Below the pieces are notes generated by a model, which worked only from the letters and a program-made list of their open reading frames with translations, searched no databases and was not told the origin of the DNA. The translations under genes and the position numbers were made by a program. A stretch of DNA of 64,000 nucleotides from contig NZ_CP036275.1 in NCBI RefSeq assembly GCF_007747795.1, forward strand, positions 1,564,501 to 1,628,500, read 5' to 3'. Origin of the DNA: Maioricimonas rarisocia. GTDB taxonomy: Bacteria; Planctomycetota; Planctomycetia; Planctomycetales; Planctomycetaceae. Position 1 is the first letter of the stretch, and each line of letters opens with the position of its first letter. This document shows, in pieces, positions 55,680 through 64,000 of the stretch.

Positions 55680-56327
55680 TTACAGCATGGGCTGCCACAT
55701 TTCCGGTGAGACCGCTTCGCCGGTAATGTCGGAATACATGTGCGTGGCCTGCTCGGTCGGCGTCCGCTCTTCCTGGGATGCGAGGGTCGTCAGGTCCTGG
55801 TTGGATTTCTTTGCCATCGCGGCCAGGTCGAACTTCCAGTCGCCGTCTTCGCGCCAGAAGAGGTAGCGCGAGGTCGAGGGGGCCCCGTCGATGTAGGCGG
55901 ACGCGTGCGCCATGTCGTCCTTGACCGCAATTCCCCCCAGCTGAATCGACTCGAGCGAATTGCCGTAGAAGCCGGATTCGATCACGCTCGCCAGCAGCTG
56001 AGGTCCTGTCGTCTGTTCGAGCTGCTCGGCGGTGAAACGGTGTCTGAGCAGCAGAATCTGCAGCTGGTCGGCGGGGGGACGCTTCTGCAGCGTCTCCTCG
56101 TCGGCGTGCAAGGCGAGCTCACGGTACTCCTCATACAACTGGAGCGATTTGGCGGTCACCAGGCCGACCGCGGCAAATCCGTCGCGGTTGCCGATCGCCG
56201 TTCGAAACTCACGGAACACGTTCTGGATCTGCTGGGCGGGCTTCGGCTCGCCGGAGCAGGAACCGGCCGTGAGCACGATTGCCAGCATCAGGGCCAGCGG
56301 CACGGGACGGTGAATCATCGTCTTCAT
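55680..56327 (-). CDS. Hypothetical lipoprotein, 215 aa
   Basis: Lipoprotein signal with lipobox TAGSC (Cys24) from the ATG at 56327. The mature part is helical at first (IQNVFREFRTAIGNRDGFAAVGLV, with a LVTAKSLQLYEEYRELALHADEETL stretch) and then strand-rich (GNSLESIQLGGIAVKDDMAHASAYIDG, YLFWREDGDWKFDLAAMAKK), a pattern of the NTF2/SnoaL-like cone fold. No catalytic residues are obvious. 61 bases after this gene comes the PVC cytochrome gene; the SGNH gene is 72 bases before it. Family uncertain. Confidence 0.6.
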   Translation of the reverse strand: MKTMIHRPVPLALMLAIVLTAGSCSGEPKPAQQIQNVFREFRTAIGNRDGFAAVGLVTAKSLQLYEEYRELALHADEETLQKRPPADQLQILLLRHRFTAEQLEQTTGPQLLASVIESGFYGNSLESIQLGGIAVKDDMAHASAYIDGAPSTSRYLFWREDGDWKFDLAAMAKKSNQDLTTLASQEERTPTEQATHMYSDITGEAVSPEMWQPML

Positions 56328-56399
56328 GGGAACAGTCACGACCAGGTAGCGGGAGCGTGGATACGTGGAACGGAATTCACAGTTGTCGCGGCAATAAAA

Positions 56400-57386
56400 T
56401 CAGGGTTGGACTGCGGATCGCCGGCGGGCAATCTCCCCTTCGACTTCGCGTACGAGCGCTTCAAACTGTGCGACCTCGGGAGCGTTCTGGCCCTGCTCGT
56501 GCTTGCGGAAGCCGAACAGGTAGGTGATGTTCTGCGGTCGCCAGCGATGAAAGTAGAGCCGGTTCTTGCGGATGATCGCGTGCCGCAGCGCGTCTGCCGG
56601 ATCCTCCAGCTGCTCGCGGGCTTCTGCAGACAGATGGTCTTCAACCGGCCACGGGGTGGCTGGCGGCGGCAGTTTGATCTGCTCGGCCCGCTCGGCTCCA
56701 GCCAGACCGCGAACGATCTGCGGCGCCGTCGCGTGATATCCGAGGGCGTTCAGGTGGAGGCCGTTGTTGGTCAGCGGCTCTTCCGTTTCCGGCATCTCGA
56801 GCGGGATGAACGGAATCTGTCGCTGCCGGGCCAGCTCATTGATGGCATTCGCATACAGTGCGACCTTTTCGCCGTAGGAACCGTCGCCGGGGTGTTCGCT
56901 TCCCAGTCGCTGGGGCGGGAGCGGTCCCAGCAGGGCGAAGCGGGCCCCGGTTCCGCTCAGATCGTCGAGCAGCTTGCCGTATTGAGCGATGAAGCGGTCC
57001 AGCCCGTCCGCGCCGGCGAACGCTTCGGCATTGCCGTACCCGACGATGATCACCGTCGGCTTCAGTCGGGCGACATGCTCGAGCATCCGCTCGTACCCTT
57101 TGGCGGGGGGATCGAAGATGCCGCGGGACTCGCTCCAGACCGTGTCGCCGCTCCAGCCGAGATTGCGGAAGGTGACGTCGCGATCCGGCCAGGCCCGCGT
57201 CAGGGCCGTCTCCCAGAATCCGAACCGCTGCTCACGCTCGATGAGCGTGCCCCCGAGCAGTACGACGCGATCACCGTCTCGCAATTCGAGAGGGGCGTCG
57301 GCCGCGGACAGATCGGCCGGAAGAGTTGATGAAACGTAGAGCATTGCCAGACACAGTGTCATGGCGGGAATCGTTGGCGTGCGCAT
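56400..57386 (-). CDS. SGNH-like protein, GGT type
   Basis: 328 residues with a signal peptide 1-29. The SGNH layout is clear: block I VVLLGGTLIERE (45-52), block II NLGWSGDT, block III GYGNAEAF (116-123) and block V NGLHLNALGY. However block I has GGT instead of GDS, so the catalytic serine is absent or replaced by Thr, and the DxxH of block V reads NGLH, lacking the Asp. C-terminal YFHRWRPQNITYLFGFRKHEQG is a planctomycete-specific tail. Possibly a non-hydrolytic binding protein. First gene of the leftward run with the PVC cytochrome. Confidence 0.75.
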   Translation of the reverse strand: MRTPTIPAMTLCLAMLYVSSTLPADLSAADAPLELRDGDRVVLLGGTLIEREQRFGFWETALTRAWPDRDVTFRNLGWSGDTVWSESRGIFDPPAKGYERMLEHVARLKPTVIIVGYGNAEAFAGADGLDRFIAQYGKLLDDLSGTGARFALLGPLPPQRLGSEHPGDGSYGEKVALYANAINELARQRQIPFIPLEMPETEEPLTNNGLHLNALGYHATAPQIVRGLAGAERAEQIKLPPPATPWPVEDHLSAEAREQLEDPADALRHAIIRKNRLYFHRWRPQNITYLFGFRKHEQGQNAPEVAQFEALVREVEGEIARRRSAVQP

Positions 57387-57835
57387 CGGTGAGATCAGCC
57401 TCGGCGCGAGTGGGTCAGAATGAATTCACGCGTTGCAGAGGATAGTCGCTCCCGGAAGGGGACGCCACGGTTCGGCTGCGGGAGAAGCCCTGCAGACGGC
57501 CGCCGGGAGAGCCGGAAAAAACGCAAATCTTCCGTCGTGCGACCAGTTCGGGTGGGGGCGGGCCGAAACCTTTGCACGCTTTTTATTCTTCCCATTCTTC
57601 CTGTCCGTTACATGACGAACAACACTCAGTGCCCGTGCGTCAGTTACATCCCATTCGATGGGGGAATCCGCGCCACGTGCCGATCTACTCGATGTGGCAG
57701 GATTGGTTGAACCGGTGCAGCCGGACTGACCTGCAGCACCGATCGTCCTGGAACTGGCGGCATGGATGTCGCGCGGCGTGGTCGGCTGCCGACCTGCCAG
57801 ATTCCGACCGTAATGCTTTGAGTGGGATTTCACGG
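57387..57835. other. Divergent intergenic region
   Basis: 449 bases between the leftward SGNH-like gene and the rightward barrel gene. A weak sigma-54-like GGGCCGAAACCTTTGCA at 57560 is off by one base in spacing. T-rich stretches occur near 57579-57600. Nothing else was recognised. Confidence 0.35.
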
Positions 57836-59044
57836 ATGAATCGACCCACCCTCACCGTCATGGGCGCGTTGCTCTTCGGGATGCTTCTGACGCCCTCGAA
57901 CGGTTATGCCCAGGTTCGCTTCGGTGCCGACTGGCTGTTTCTCAGCCGCGACAACGACAGCGATGCGCAGCTCATTTCAGGCCCCGATGCCGTCTCTTCC
58001 GGAGAAATGGACTTCGACTACGAGTCGGGCTACCGGCTCAACCTCGGGGTGGGGCTCTGGGAGTACGAAATCGACGCCTCCTGGACCGAACTGCCCGGAT
58101 GGAGCAGTTCCCAGGGAGGGACGACGACGGCGCCGTTCGTCTTCGACGACACCGCGGGGAACGCGGTTGTCGTGCCGGTGCCGCCCGGCAACACGTTCTC
58201 GTTCAACAACGCCATGTTCGACGCCACCACGTCGATGCTGTTCGGCGCGATCGAGGACAACGAGAGCGAGCAGCTCCAGAACGGAGCGGTCTGGCGACTC
58301 TTCTCCGAGAGTCGGTACGACGACTTCGAAATCAACTTCGGCACGAATCGTGAACGGGCCTGGTACCGTGTCAGCTTCGGCTACCGGCACGTCCGCTTCG
58401 ACGAACGGGCCGGCCTGAGCGTCTCCGGAATCTTCGACGCTCTGGATTCCGACGATGGGGCGGTCTTCGGCGATCTCACCAACGAAGCGAACGACGGTCT
58501 CTCCAATGCGGCACTGATCAACGCCGGCTTCTTCAGCGTCGACGGTGCGGCCGATGGCTTCAGTGCCTTCGACGTCATGGGCGGGGCCTCCCCGGATACC
58601 GTGACCGTCCTGCATCTCGGAGCGGCCGACAACCGTCTCGACGGTGGTCAGGTGACGTTCGCCGGCCGCATGTTCCCCAGCGACTACGTTATCGTCGAGG
58701 GAATCGCGAAGGCGGGTCTGTATCGCAACAAGATCACCGCCAGCGTCAGCGAAGTCGTCGCGGGCAGCGTCAACGACGACTCGGTTTATGCCCGAACGCT
58801 GCGGGACGAGCGGGACAAGGCGGCCTTCGTCGGCACGCTCGGCGCGATCGTGATGGTGCCGGTGACAGAGTACATCACCATCAGGGGCGGCTACGAAGCG
58901 ACCTTCCTGACCGGGATCGGACTCGCTGCCGAGCAGACCGCTCGCGTTGCCACCGATGCCCTCGGAAATGCCGTCTTCTCTGCCGATGGCGACGGCGTCG
59001 CCATCATCCACGGTGGTGTGCTGGGGCTGGAACTGTTCTGGTGA
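57836..59044 (+). CDS. Outer-membrane beta-barrel protein, hypothetical
   Basis: 402 residues from the ATG at 57836. Signal peptide 1-25 (MNRPTLTVMGALLFGMLLTPSNGYAQ). The mature part is made of amphipathic strands with alternate aromatics (RFGADWLFLSRDND, YRLNLGVGLWEYEIDASW, RYDDFEINFG, WYRVSFGYRHVRFDE) and acidic turns, and ends in GLELFW, an aromatic C-terminal signal for the BAM machine. Long Asp-rich loops (SGIFDALDSDDGAVFGD) suggest cation binding. No sequence family could be named. It stands alone between the SGNH and heparinase-like genes. Confidence 0.72.
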   Translation: MNRPTLTVMGALLFGMLLTPSNGYAQVRFGADWLFLSRDNDSDAQLISGPDAVSSGEMDFDYESGYRLNLGVGLWEYEIDASWTELPGWSSSQGGTTTAPFVFDDTAGNAVVVPVPPGNTFSFNNAMFDATTSMLFGAIEDNESEQLQNGAVWRLFSESRYDDFEINFGTNRERAWYRVSFGYRHVRFDERAGLSVSGIFDALDSDDGAVFGDLTNEANDGLSNAALINAGFFSVDGAADGFSAFDVMGGASPDTVTVLHLGAADNRLDGGQVTFAGRMFPSDYVIVEGIAKAGLYRNKITASVSEVVAGSVNDDSVYARTLRDERDKAAFVGTLGAIVMVPVTEYITIRGGYEATFLTGIGLAAEQTARVATDALGNAVFSADGDGVAIIHGGVLGLELFW

Positions 59045-59156
59045 GTCGAACAGCGCGGGCCCGTAGGCGGGGCGGTCGATCCTGACGACTGGTCGCATTG
59101 CAAACGGGCCTGCATCCGGTACGCTTCGGTCAGCAATTTACGGAAGCGGTGTCCGC

Positions 59157-61178
59157 GTGGGGGAACGACCCAGCGGGGACGCCCGGCTGACTGGAGCATG
59201 GCGACTGATGGCGACCGCACGACTGACGCTGACTCAAGCGACGACCCCTTCGTCGTCGCGGTCTGACCAGGAGTTTCTCGAAGCGATCGGCTGGAGATCA
59301 TCCGCTCCAGCCGCTCTGCGTCAGGCGGCATCGGCCGGCGACGTCGAGGCATATTCGGTCGCCCTTCAGAAGCACCTTGCCGGTCGCATGAAGCGCCCAC
59401 GCGCCCGCTCGGCAGAGGTCCGCACGCCACTGCTGCTGCACCCCTTCTGGAGCGTGGCGGAGCACGGGAATTCCCCGTCGAGCGAGGCACTCGCCGGACT
59501 TCTCCACCAGGCACACGAGATCGAGACGCGGCTGGAACGGGCGCGGGCGAAAAAGAAGACGAAGAAGCCGGCCGCGAGCCGGACCGCGAAGTTCTCGCGG
59601 CAGGTCATCGAGGCTTGTTCATCGCTGCGGAGAGAGGGGGATCCGCAGGCCTGGGATCTCGTCGCGATCCTGACGCTGCTGTGCGGAACGGTTCGCTGGG
59701 TCGAGCCGGAGGCCAGCATGGCGCTCTGGAGAACCGGCCTGGAGCATTCGGCCGTGCTGCTGGTCGACTCCGACGAACCGGAACCGGATGACCTGGCGAT
59801 TCTGACCGGTCCGCAACTCACGCTCGCCGGAGAGCTGCCGGTCACCTCCGGACTGGTGTACGACGAAATCCGCGGAGCGGGCAAACTTGTCCGACAGGGC
59901 CGGCGATTACTGCGCGATGCCGTCTCTGCCGCCACCGATACCGATGGGACCCCTCACGCGAAACTGCTGGGACAGATGTCGCTCTGGCTGGCGCCGTTCT
60001 GCCGGTCTGCCGCGTTCGCCGAACGGTTCGAGACTCCCTGGTGGAATGCGAAGAGCAGCGAGCGGTTCGAGGATCTGGTTCGTGTCGTGGCTGAAGTGTC
60101 CCGCCCGGCCGGTGAACTGGCCCTGTGCAACGGTGCCTCGCGGGCGCCGCTGTCGCTGTTGCGGACGGCCGCGTCGCTGGTCGGAATGAGTCGCAAGGAT
60201 CCGGTCTTCAGGAGTCTTCTGTCCGCAACGGATGACGAAGCGGAACTGGCATCGCCAAGCGGAGAGGGCCCGCAGAAGTCCGGTCGACCGAAACGGAAGC
60301 CGCGTCGCTCGGGTGTCGTCAAGACAAGCGAGGAGATCGAGTCGCGGCAGTCGGACTGGGCCGAATGGGCCAGCCTGCGGACAAGCTGGAACGACGATGC
60401 CGATGCCTGTGTGGTCGCCTATCATCAGGAGCGTCCGCGGATCGAGTTGACGGCGGTCGGGCAACCGGTCATTTCCGGCGAGTGGGATCTGCACGTCGAC
60501 GTGGGCGATGCTCCGCTGACTCCCGGTCCGGACTGGAGCTGTACCTGCTGGTTCAGCGACGAAGAAGCCGACTACCTCGAACTGACGCAGCAGATCGAAG
60601 GGGCCGCGCAGATCGTCCGTCAGGTGATGCTGCTGAAGGAAGATCGCCTGCTGTACGTGGCCGATTCGGTGACGCAGACCGGTTCCGATGAATTTGAGTA
60701 TTCGATGTCGCTTCCGCTGCGGGATGGCTTCGAGGGACTGCAGGACAGCGTGACCCGCGAGGCGGTGCTGCTCGGCAACGGACTGCGGGTTCGTGTCCTC
60801 CCGGCCGGATTGCCGCAGGAACGGACACAGCCGGCCGATGGTCGTCTGGAGGTCGACGGCAATGCGATCCGGTACACCGCCCGGGCTCGGACGGGGGGGC
60901 TGCACGCGTCGTTGATCCTGGACTGGTCGCCGGAACGTCACGATTCGCCGGTCGACTGGGCTCCGCTGACCGTCGCAGAAGACGGACAGATTCTCAGTCC
61001 CTCGGCCGCGGCCGCGAGTCGTGTCCGGGTTGGCCGGCAGCAATGGCTGATGTACCGCAGCCTCACGTCGGGCAAGATCGCCCGGACTGTCCTGGGTTAT
61101 CACACCAGCCACGAGACGGTCATCGGTCGCGTCGACCGTCGGGGTGACGTCGAGCCGCTGGTGCTCGTCGAAGCCTGA
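59157..61178 (+). CDS. Heparinase II/III-like protein, uncertain
   Basis: 673 residues from a GTG at 59157; an in-frame ATG at 59208 is an equal alternative. The first 370 residues are helix-rich with basic runs (RARAKKKTKKPAASRT, KSGRPKRKPRR) and no signal peptide. From about 400 the protein is a strand-rich domain (WDLHVDVGDAPLTPGPDWSC, DYLELTQQIEGAAQIVRQVML, RLLYVADSV, GLHASLILDWSPER), reminiscent of the C-terminal sandwich of heparinase II/III polysaccharide lyases. The catalytic Tyr/His/Asn sites of that family could not be located. Listed as heparinase-like only with caution. Confidence 0.45.
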   Translation: MGERPSGDARLTGAWRLMATARLTLTQATTPSSSRSDQEFLEAIGWRSSAPAALRQAASAGDVEAYSVALQKHLAGRMKRPRARSAEVRTPLLLHPFWSVAEHGNSPSSEALAGLLHQAHEIETRLERARAKKKTKKPAASRTAKFSRQVIEACSSLRREGDPQAWDLVAILTLLCGTVRWVEPEASMALWRTGLEHSAVLLVDSDEPEPDDLAILTGPQLTLAGELPVTSGLVYDEIRGAGKLVRQGRRLLRDAVSAATDTDGTPHAKLLGQMSLWLAPFCRSAAFAERFETPWWNAKSSERFEDLVRVVAEVSRPAGELALCNGASRAPLSLLRTAASLVGMSRKDPVFRSLLSATDDEAELASPSGEGPQKSGRPKRKPRRSGVVKTSEEIESRQSDWAEWASLRTSWNDDADACVVAYHQERPRIELTAVGQPVISGEWDLHVDVGDAPLTPGPDWSCTCWFSDEEADYLELTQQIEGAAQIVRQVMLLKEDRLLYVADSVTQTGSDEFEYSMSLPLRDGFEGLQDSVTREAVLLGNGLRVRVLPAGLPQERTQPADGRLEVDGNAIRYTARARTGGLHASLILDWSPERHDSPVDWAPLTVAEDGQILSPSAAAASRVRVGRQQWLMYRSLTSGKIARTVLGYHTSHETVIGRVDRRGDVEPLVLVEA

Positions 61179-61536
61179 GGAACTCCCCGCCGCCCGTTCG
61201 ACCTCCGAATGGAGCCGCGACAAGCGGTTTCAAATGGCGTGCGTTCGCAACTTGCTGTCTGTACTGGTGTTGGGCGCACCTGTTCTGCAATGGCGTGCCG
61301 GGTGCACGGGCGAATGCCCCGCTTCAGACGCAGTCGGGATGAGGGAATCCCCCGAATTGGCCGCACATTGCTGATGGTCCGGCCGCGCCAGCACGTAAGA
61401 TCGGTGCAGGACCCTGTCCGCACATCCCGGTCGACGCGAAAAGTGGAACATTTCCGCCCCCTGTGCCGTCGACTATGATGGGAAAGGCTCCGTTTTTTCG
61501 GATCTTTCGTGGCAGTCTGCCGCTGGGAGCAAGTGC
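61179..61536. other. Gene-free stretch
   Basis: 358 bases with no credible gene. GGAAC at 61445 and GTC at 61468, about 18 bases apart, could form an extracytoplasmic-function sigma promoter for the downstream gene; TATGAT at 61474 is another weak -10. Confidence 0.35.
61445..61479 (+). promoter_or_regulatory. Weak candidate ECF-type promoter
   Basis: GGAAC-N18-GTC, followed by TATGAT. It would start a transcript about 55 bases ahead of the large membrane protein gene. Spacing is at the edge of the usual range, so confidence is low. Confidence 0.25.
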
Positions 61537-64000
61537 ATGTCGTCAACAGTCGAGAAATCCGGCGCAGCAGGTGGGGATCAGAAGTTCGTCGACTTCGACG
61601 AATTTGTGGACTACCAGCTCCGCAAGACGCGCACGGAGATCAAGCAGACCGACGTCCTGACCGGTCTGGTCGGGATTGCGGTCGTCGTGCTGGGATACCT
61701 GCTGACGTTCGTGCTGCTCGACCAGTGGGTGATCGCCGGGGGCTTCAGCCCCCGCGTGCGCACGCTGATGCTCGCGGCCCTCGTGCTGGCGGTTGGCGCG
61801 TGGATGGTGCGCCGGCTGATCTGGCCATATTTCCATCGAGTGACCGAGCTGTATGCCGCGCGCGAGCTGGAGCAGTCCGATCCGGGACTGAAGAGCACGC
61901 TGCTGACGCTTGTCGACCTTCGCCGGGCCGGCCGGCCGGTGCCGAATCAGCTCAAGACGGCGATGGAGAAGCGGGCGGCCGTCAGTCTTTCGCAGATGGA
62001 CCTCGAACGCGTTGTTGATCGCCGGGCCCTGATGCGACTGTCGTACGTGATGCTGGGGCTGGTGGCGGCGATGTGTGCATACGCCGTACTTTCACCCAAG
62101 AGCATGTCGGCGTCGATCTGGCGGGCGCTGCTACCGGCCGCCGATGTGGCGGTCTCCACCCGCACGGTGATTGAGGACGTCGATCCCGGCAATGCGAGTG
62201 TTCTTTCCCGTTCGATGGTGGAAGTGACCGCAGAACTATCCGGGCAGATCCCTGAAGACGTCCTGCTGCTGTACACCACGTCCGATCGCCGGTTCGTCGA
62301 CGAGCCGATCGTGATGCAGGAATCGGGCGAGGGGCTCAATCGCTATCGGGCGCTGCTGTCCGGAGCGAACGGCGAAGGCCTGCTGCAGGATCTGACCTAT
62401 CACATTGAGGCGGGAGATGCGCGGACATCGACGTATACGGTCGAAGTCCATCAGCCACCGACCGCGAAGGTCGAGGAGATCGCGTACGACTATCCCGCCT
62501 ACATGCAGATCGACGACAAGGTCCAAGCCTCGCCGGCAATCGACGCCTGGGAAGGGACGACCGTATCGGTCCGCGCCTCGACCAACATGCCGGTCGTCAG
62601 TGCCCGGCTGATCCTCTCGGAGACGGACGACCTGTCGCTCAAGGGCGTCGAGATCCCGATGAAGGTCTCGGACGGTCGTGAACTGGCGGCAACCTGGCAA
62701 CTCGAGTTCTGGGAAGACGGTGCCGCTCCGCAGTTCTACCACATTCAGCTCAAGACCGAGGCGGGAGACGAAGATCCCCGGCCGACGCTGCATCCGGTTC
62801 GCGTCCGCAAGGACCTGCCACCGCAGCTGACGATGCTGTATCCCACCAGCAATATCGAGGCGGCCGCGGATGCCACGATTCCTCTCGCGTACGAAGCCCG
62901 GGACCCCGACTTTCAGCTTCGTTCGGTGACGCTTCGCCTGCAGCGCGGAGATGTCGAACTCGAGCAGGCGCCGCGGCTGTACGGGGGACCTCCGTTCACC
63001 TCGGCGATCCGATCCACTTACGATCTCGAACTCGAGGAGTTCGACCTGCAGCCGGGCGATCGACTGACGCTGTGGCTCGAAGCGTACGACAACCTCGAAC
63101 CGTTCCCCGGCCGTGGCGAGAACCGGACCGTCACGCCGAAGATCCATATCGACATCGTGGAGGATGTCCCCCCTGAGCAGGCCGCTCAGCAGGAACAGCA
63201 GCGGCGGCGCGAACGGGAAGACCGCCTGGACGAACGGGAGCAGCAGGAACAGCGAGGCGGGGAAATGGCCGAGCAACCTCAGGAGCCGCAACCCGGCGAA
63301 GAACCGATGGAGGGAACGACCTCCGAGGAGCCGGGCGAAGAAGGGGCCGAAGGGGAGATGTCGGAGACCGCCGAAGGGCAGGGTCGGCAGCCCGGCGAGT
63401 CGCCGCAGCCGTCCGACACATCCGAGGGTGCCCCGGGCGAGCAGCCCCAGCAGGAGAGTCCCTCCTACGAGCGGTCGGACCAGCGTCCGCAGGACGGGAC
63501 TGAACCGATGCCGTCCGAACAGCCACAGGAAGGTTCGCCTGAAGAGGGCCAACCGCAGGACGGATCGCCGCAGGAACGTCGGCCGGGTGATGAACCGATG
63601 CCGTCTCCGCAGCCGGAGCAGGGGAGTGATTCCCGTTCCGAGCAGCCGCAGAAGCCACAGCGACCGGAGAAGGCCCTCGATGACGAGGCGCTCCGCAAGC
63701 TGATGGAGAAGTACGACCGGGAACCGAAGCCGGAAGTCGGGACCGAGCCACAGCAGCCCGAGCAGAAGGGCGATGAACAGCAGCCCCGTGACGAGCAGAC
63801 CCGTCCGGGCGAAGAACCGATGCCCGAGTCGCAACCGGGCGAACGTCCGGCCGATGAACGTCCTGCTGGTGACGAGCCGATGCCGGGCGATGAGATGCCG
63901 GGCGAGCAGCCGATGCCTCAGGACGGCATGGGCGAGACGCCGGACACTCCGCTTGGCGAGCAGCCGATGGCGGAAGGCGAGCGTCCGCAGGATTCGCAGG
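61537..64000 (+). CDS. DUF4175-like low-complexity membrane protein (3' truncated)
   Basis: ATG at 61537 with GGGAGC upstream; 821 residues to the window edge, still open. Membrane helices at about 45-65, 72-93 and 168-185 form a short hydrophobic head, then a soluble beta-rich part (about 220-530, LLLYTTSDRRFVDEPIVMQE, WEGTTVSVRASTNMPVVSAR, REDRLDEREQQEQR start of the low-complexity part). From about 545 it becomes a Glu/Gln/Pro/Gly-rich tail with recurrent GEEPM, GDEPM and GEQPM units. The head-and-tail layout matches the DUF4175/TIGR02302 low-complexity membrane proteins. A long reverse-strand reading frame here is a shadow of this biased composition. Confidence 0.65.
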   Translation, partial: MSSTVEKSGAAGGDQKFVDFDEFVDYQLRKTRTEIKQTDVLTGLVGIAVVVLGYLLTFVLLDQWVIAGGFSPRVRTLMLAALVLAVGAWMVRRLIWPYFHRVTELYAARELEQSDPGLKSTLLTLVDLRRAGRPVPNQLKTAMEKRAAVSLSQMDLERVVDRRALMRLSYVMLGLVAAMCAYAVLSPKSMSASIWRALLPAADVAVSTRTVIEDVDPGNASVLSRSMVEVTAELSGQIPEDVLLLYTTSDRRFVDEPIVMQESGEGLNRYRALLSGANGEGLLQDLTYHIEAGDARTSTYTVEVHQPPTAKVEEIAYDYPAYMQIDDKVQASPAIDAWEGTTVSVRASTNMPVVSARLILSETDDLSLKGVEIPMKVSDGRELAATWQLEFWEDGAAPQFYHIQLKTEAGDEDPRPTLHPVRVRKDLPPQLTMLYPTSNIEAAADATIPLAYEARDPDFQLRSVTLRLQRGDVELEQAPRLYGGPPFTSAIRSTYDLELEEFDLQPGDRLTLWLEAYDNLEPFPGRGENRTVTPKIHIDIVEDVPPEQAAQQEQQRRREREDRLDEREQQEQRGGEMAEQPQEPQPGEEPMEGTTSEEPGEEGAEGEMSETAEGQGRQPGESPQPSDTSEGAPGEQPQQESPSYERSDQRPQDGTEPMPSEQPQEGSPEEGQPQDGSPQERRPGDEPMPSPQPEQGSDSRSEQPQKPQRPEKALDDEALRKLMEKYDREPKPEVGTEPQQPEQKGDEQQPRDEQTRPGEEPMPESQPGERPADERPAGDEPMPGDEMPGEQPMPQDGMGETPDTPLGEQPMAEGERPQDSQ

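Noticed and set aside
57560-57576. Sigma-54-like GGGCCGAAACCTTTGCA
   Set aside because: GG to GC spacing is 11 rather than 10 bases and the flanks do not match.
62236-63834. Long leftward open frame of 532 residues opposite the DUF4175-like gene
   Set aside because: Its Leu/Arg/Phe-rich translation is the antisense image of Glu/Pro/Gln codons; the rightward frame has a start, ribosome site and membrane helices.

Overview
The window reads as chromosomal DNA of a high-GC planctomycete (Planctomycetales-like). The signs are a PVC-type CxxCH cytochrome/dehydrogenase protein, four secreted formylglycine sulfatases, a DUF1570-type metallopeptidase, a GGT-type SGNH protein, Tat-exported oxidoreductase and beta-propeller proteins, many lipoproteins, and two methanofuran-type C1 cofactor genes. 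No rRNA, tRNA, CRISPR array, transposase or prophage gene was recognised. The first gene is cut at its 5' end and the last at its 3' end. Function names rest on motifs read by eye, with no database search.

Layout. 1-2.1 kb: end of a choice-of-anchor I type phytase/beta-propeller-like protein with a strong terminator, then a small membrane protein. 2.1-5.7 kb: polysaccharide pyruvyl transferase, sulfotransferase and asparagine synthase in tandem, probably making or decorating a surface glycan. 5.7-8.6 kb: SOUL heme-binding protein, RGG-like EF-hand protein and glycine-zipper lipoprotein. 8.8-19.1 kb: a sulfatase, then a leftward block of five genes (alpha-toroid membrane protein, cyclophilin, D-amino-acid transaminase, WD40-like lipoprotein, PL10 pectate lyase). 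19.4-23.0 kb: condensation-type acyltransferase plus RND/MMPL exporter, a layout like lipid-export loci. 23.0-25.6 kb: a sulfatase bracketed by dispersed repeats and a repeat-rich gene-free island. 25.6-31.2 kb: leftward run of Gfo/Idh oxidoreductase, two-part esterase, MfnD-like and MfnF-like genes. 31.4-39.9 kb: HEAT-repeat protein, family-4 uracil-DNA glycosylase, sulfatase plus metallopeptidase, a SET-domain protein with a histone-like tail, neutral ceramidase and a Tat beta-propeller. 39.9-42.1 kb: a compact three-gene operon (DUF3592/arrestin-like membrane protein, small arrestin-like protein, P-loop ATPase) of unknown function. 42.4-45.4 kb: esterase-sulfatase pair and a MarR regulator. 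45.6-51.1 kb: a giant inverse-autotransporter-like protein with a Gly16 linker and beta-helix passenger. 51.6-64 kb: acidic micro-lipoprotein, PVC cytochrome operon, outer-membrane barrel, heparinase-like protein and a DUF4175-like low-complexity membrane protein.

Together the genes suggest a cell that takes apart sulfated, acetylated and pectin-like polysaccharides in or beyond a large periplasm while building its own decorated surface. The least explained and most interesting loci are the arrestin-fold/ATPase operon, the SET protein with its codon-diverged repeat tail, the giant beta-helix autotransporter, the acyltransferase-MMPL pair, and the dispersed-repeat elements around 23-25.5 kb.
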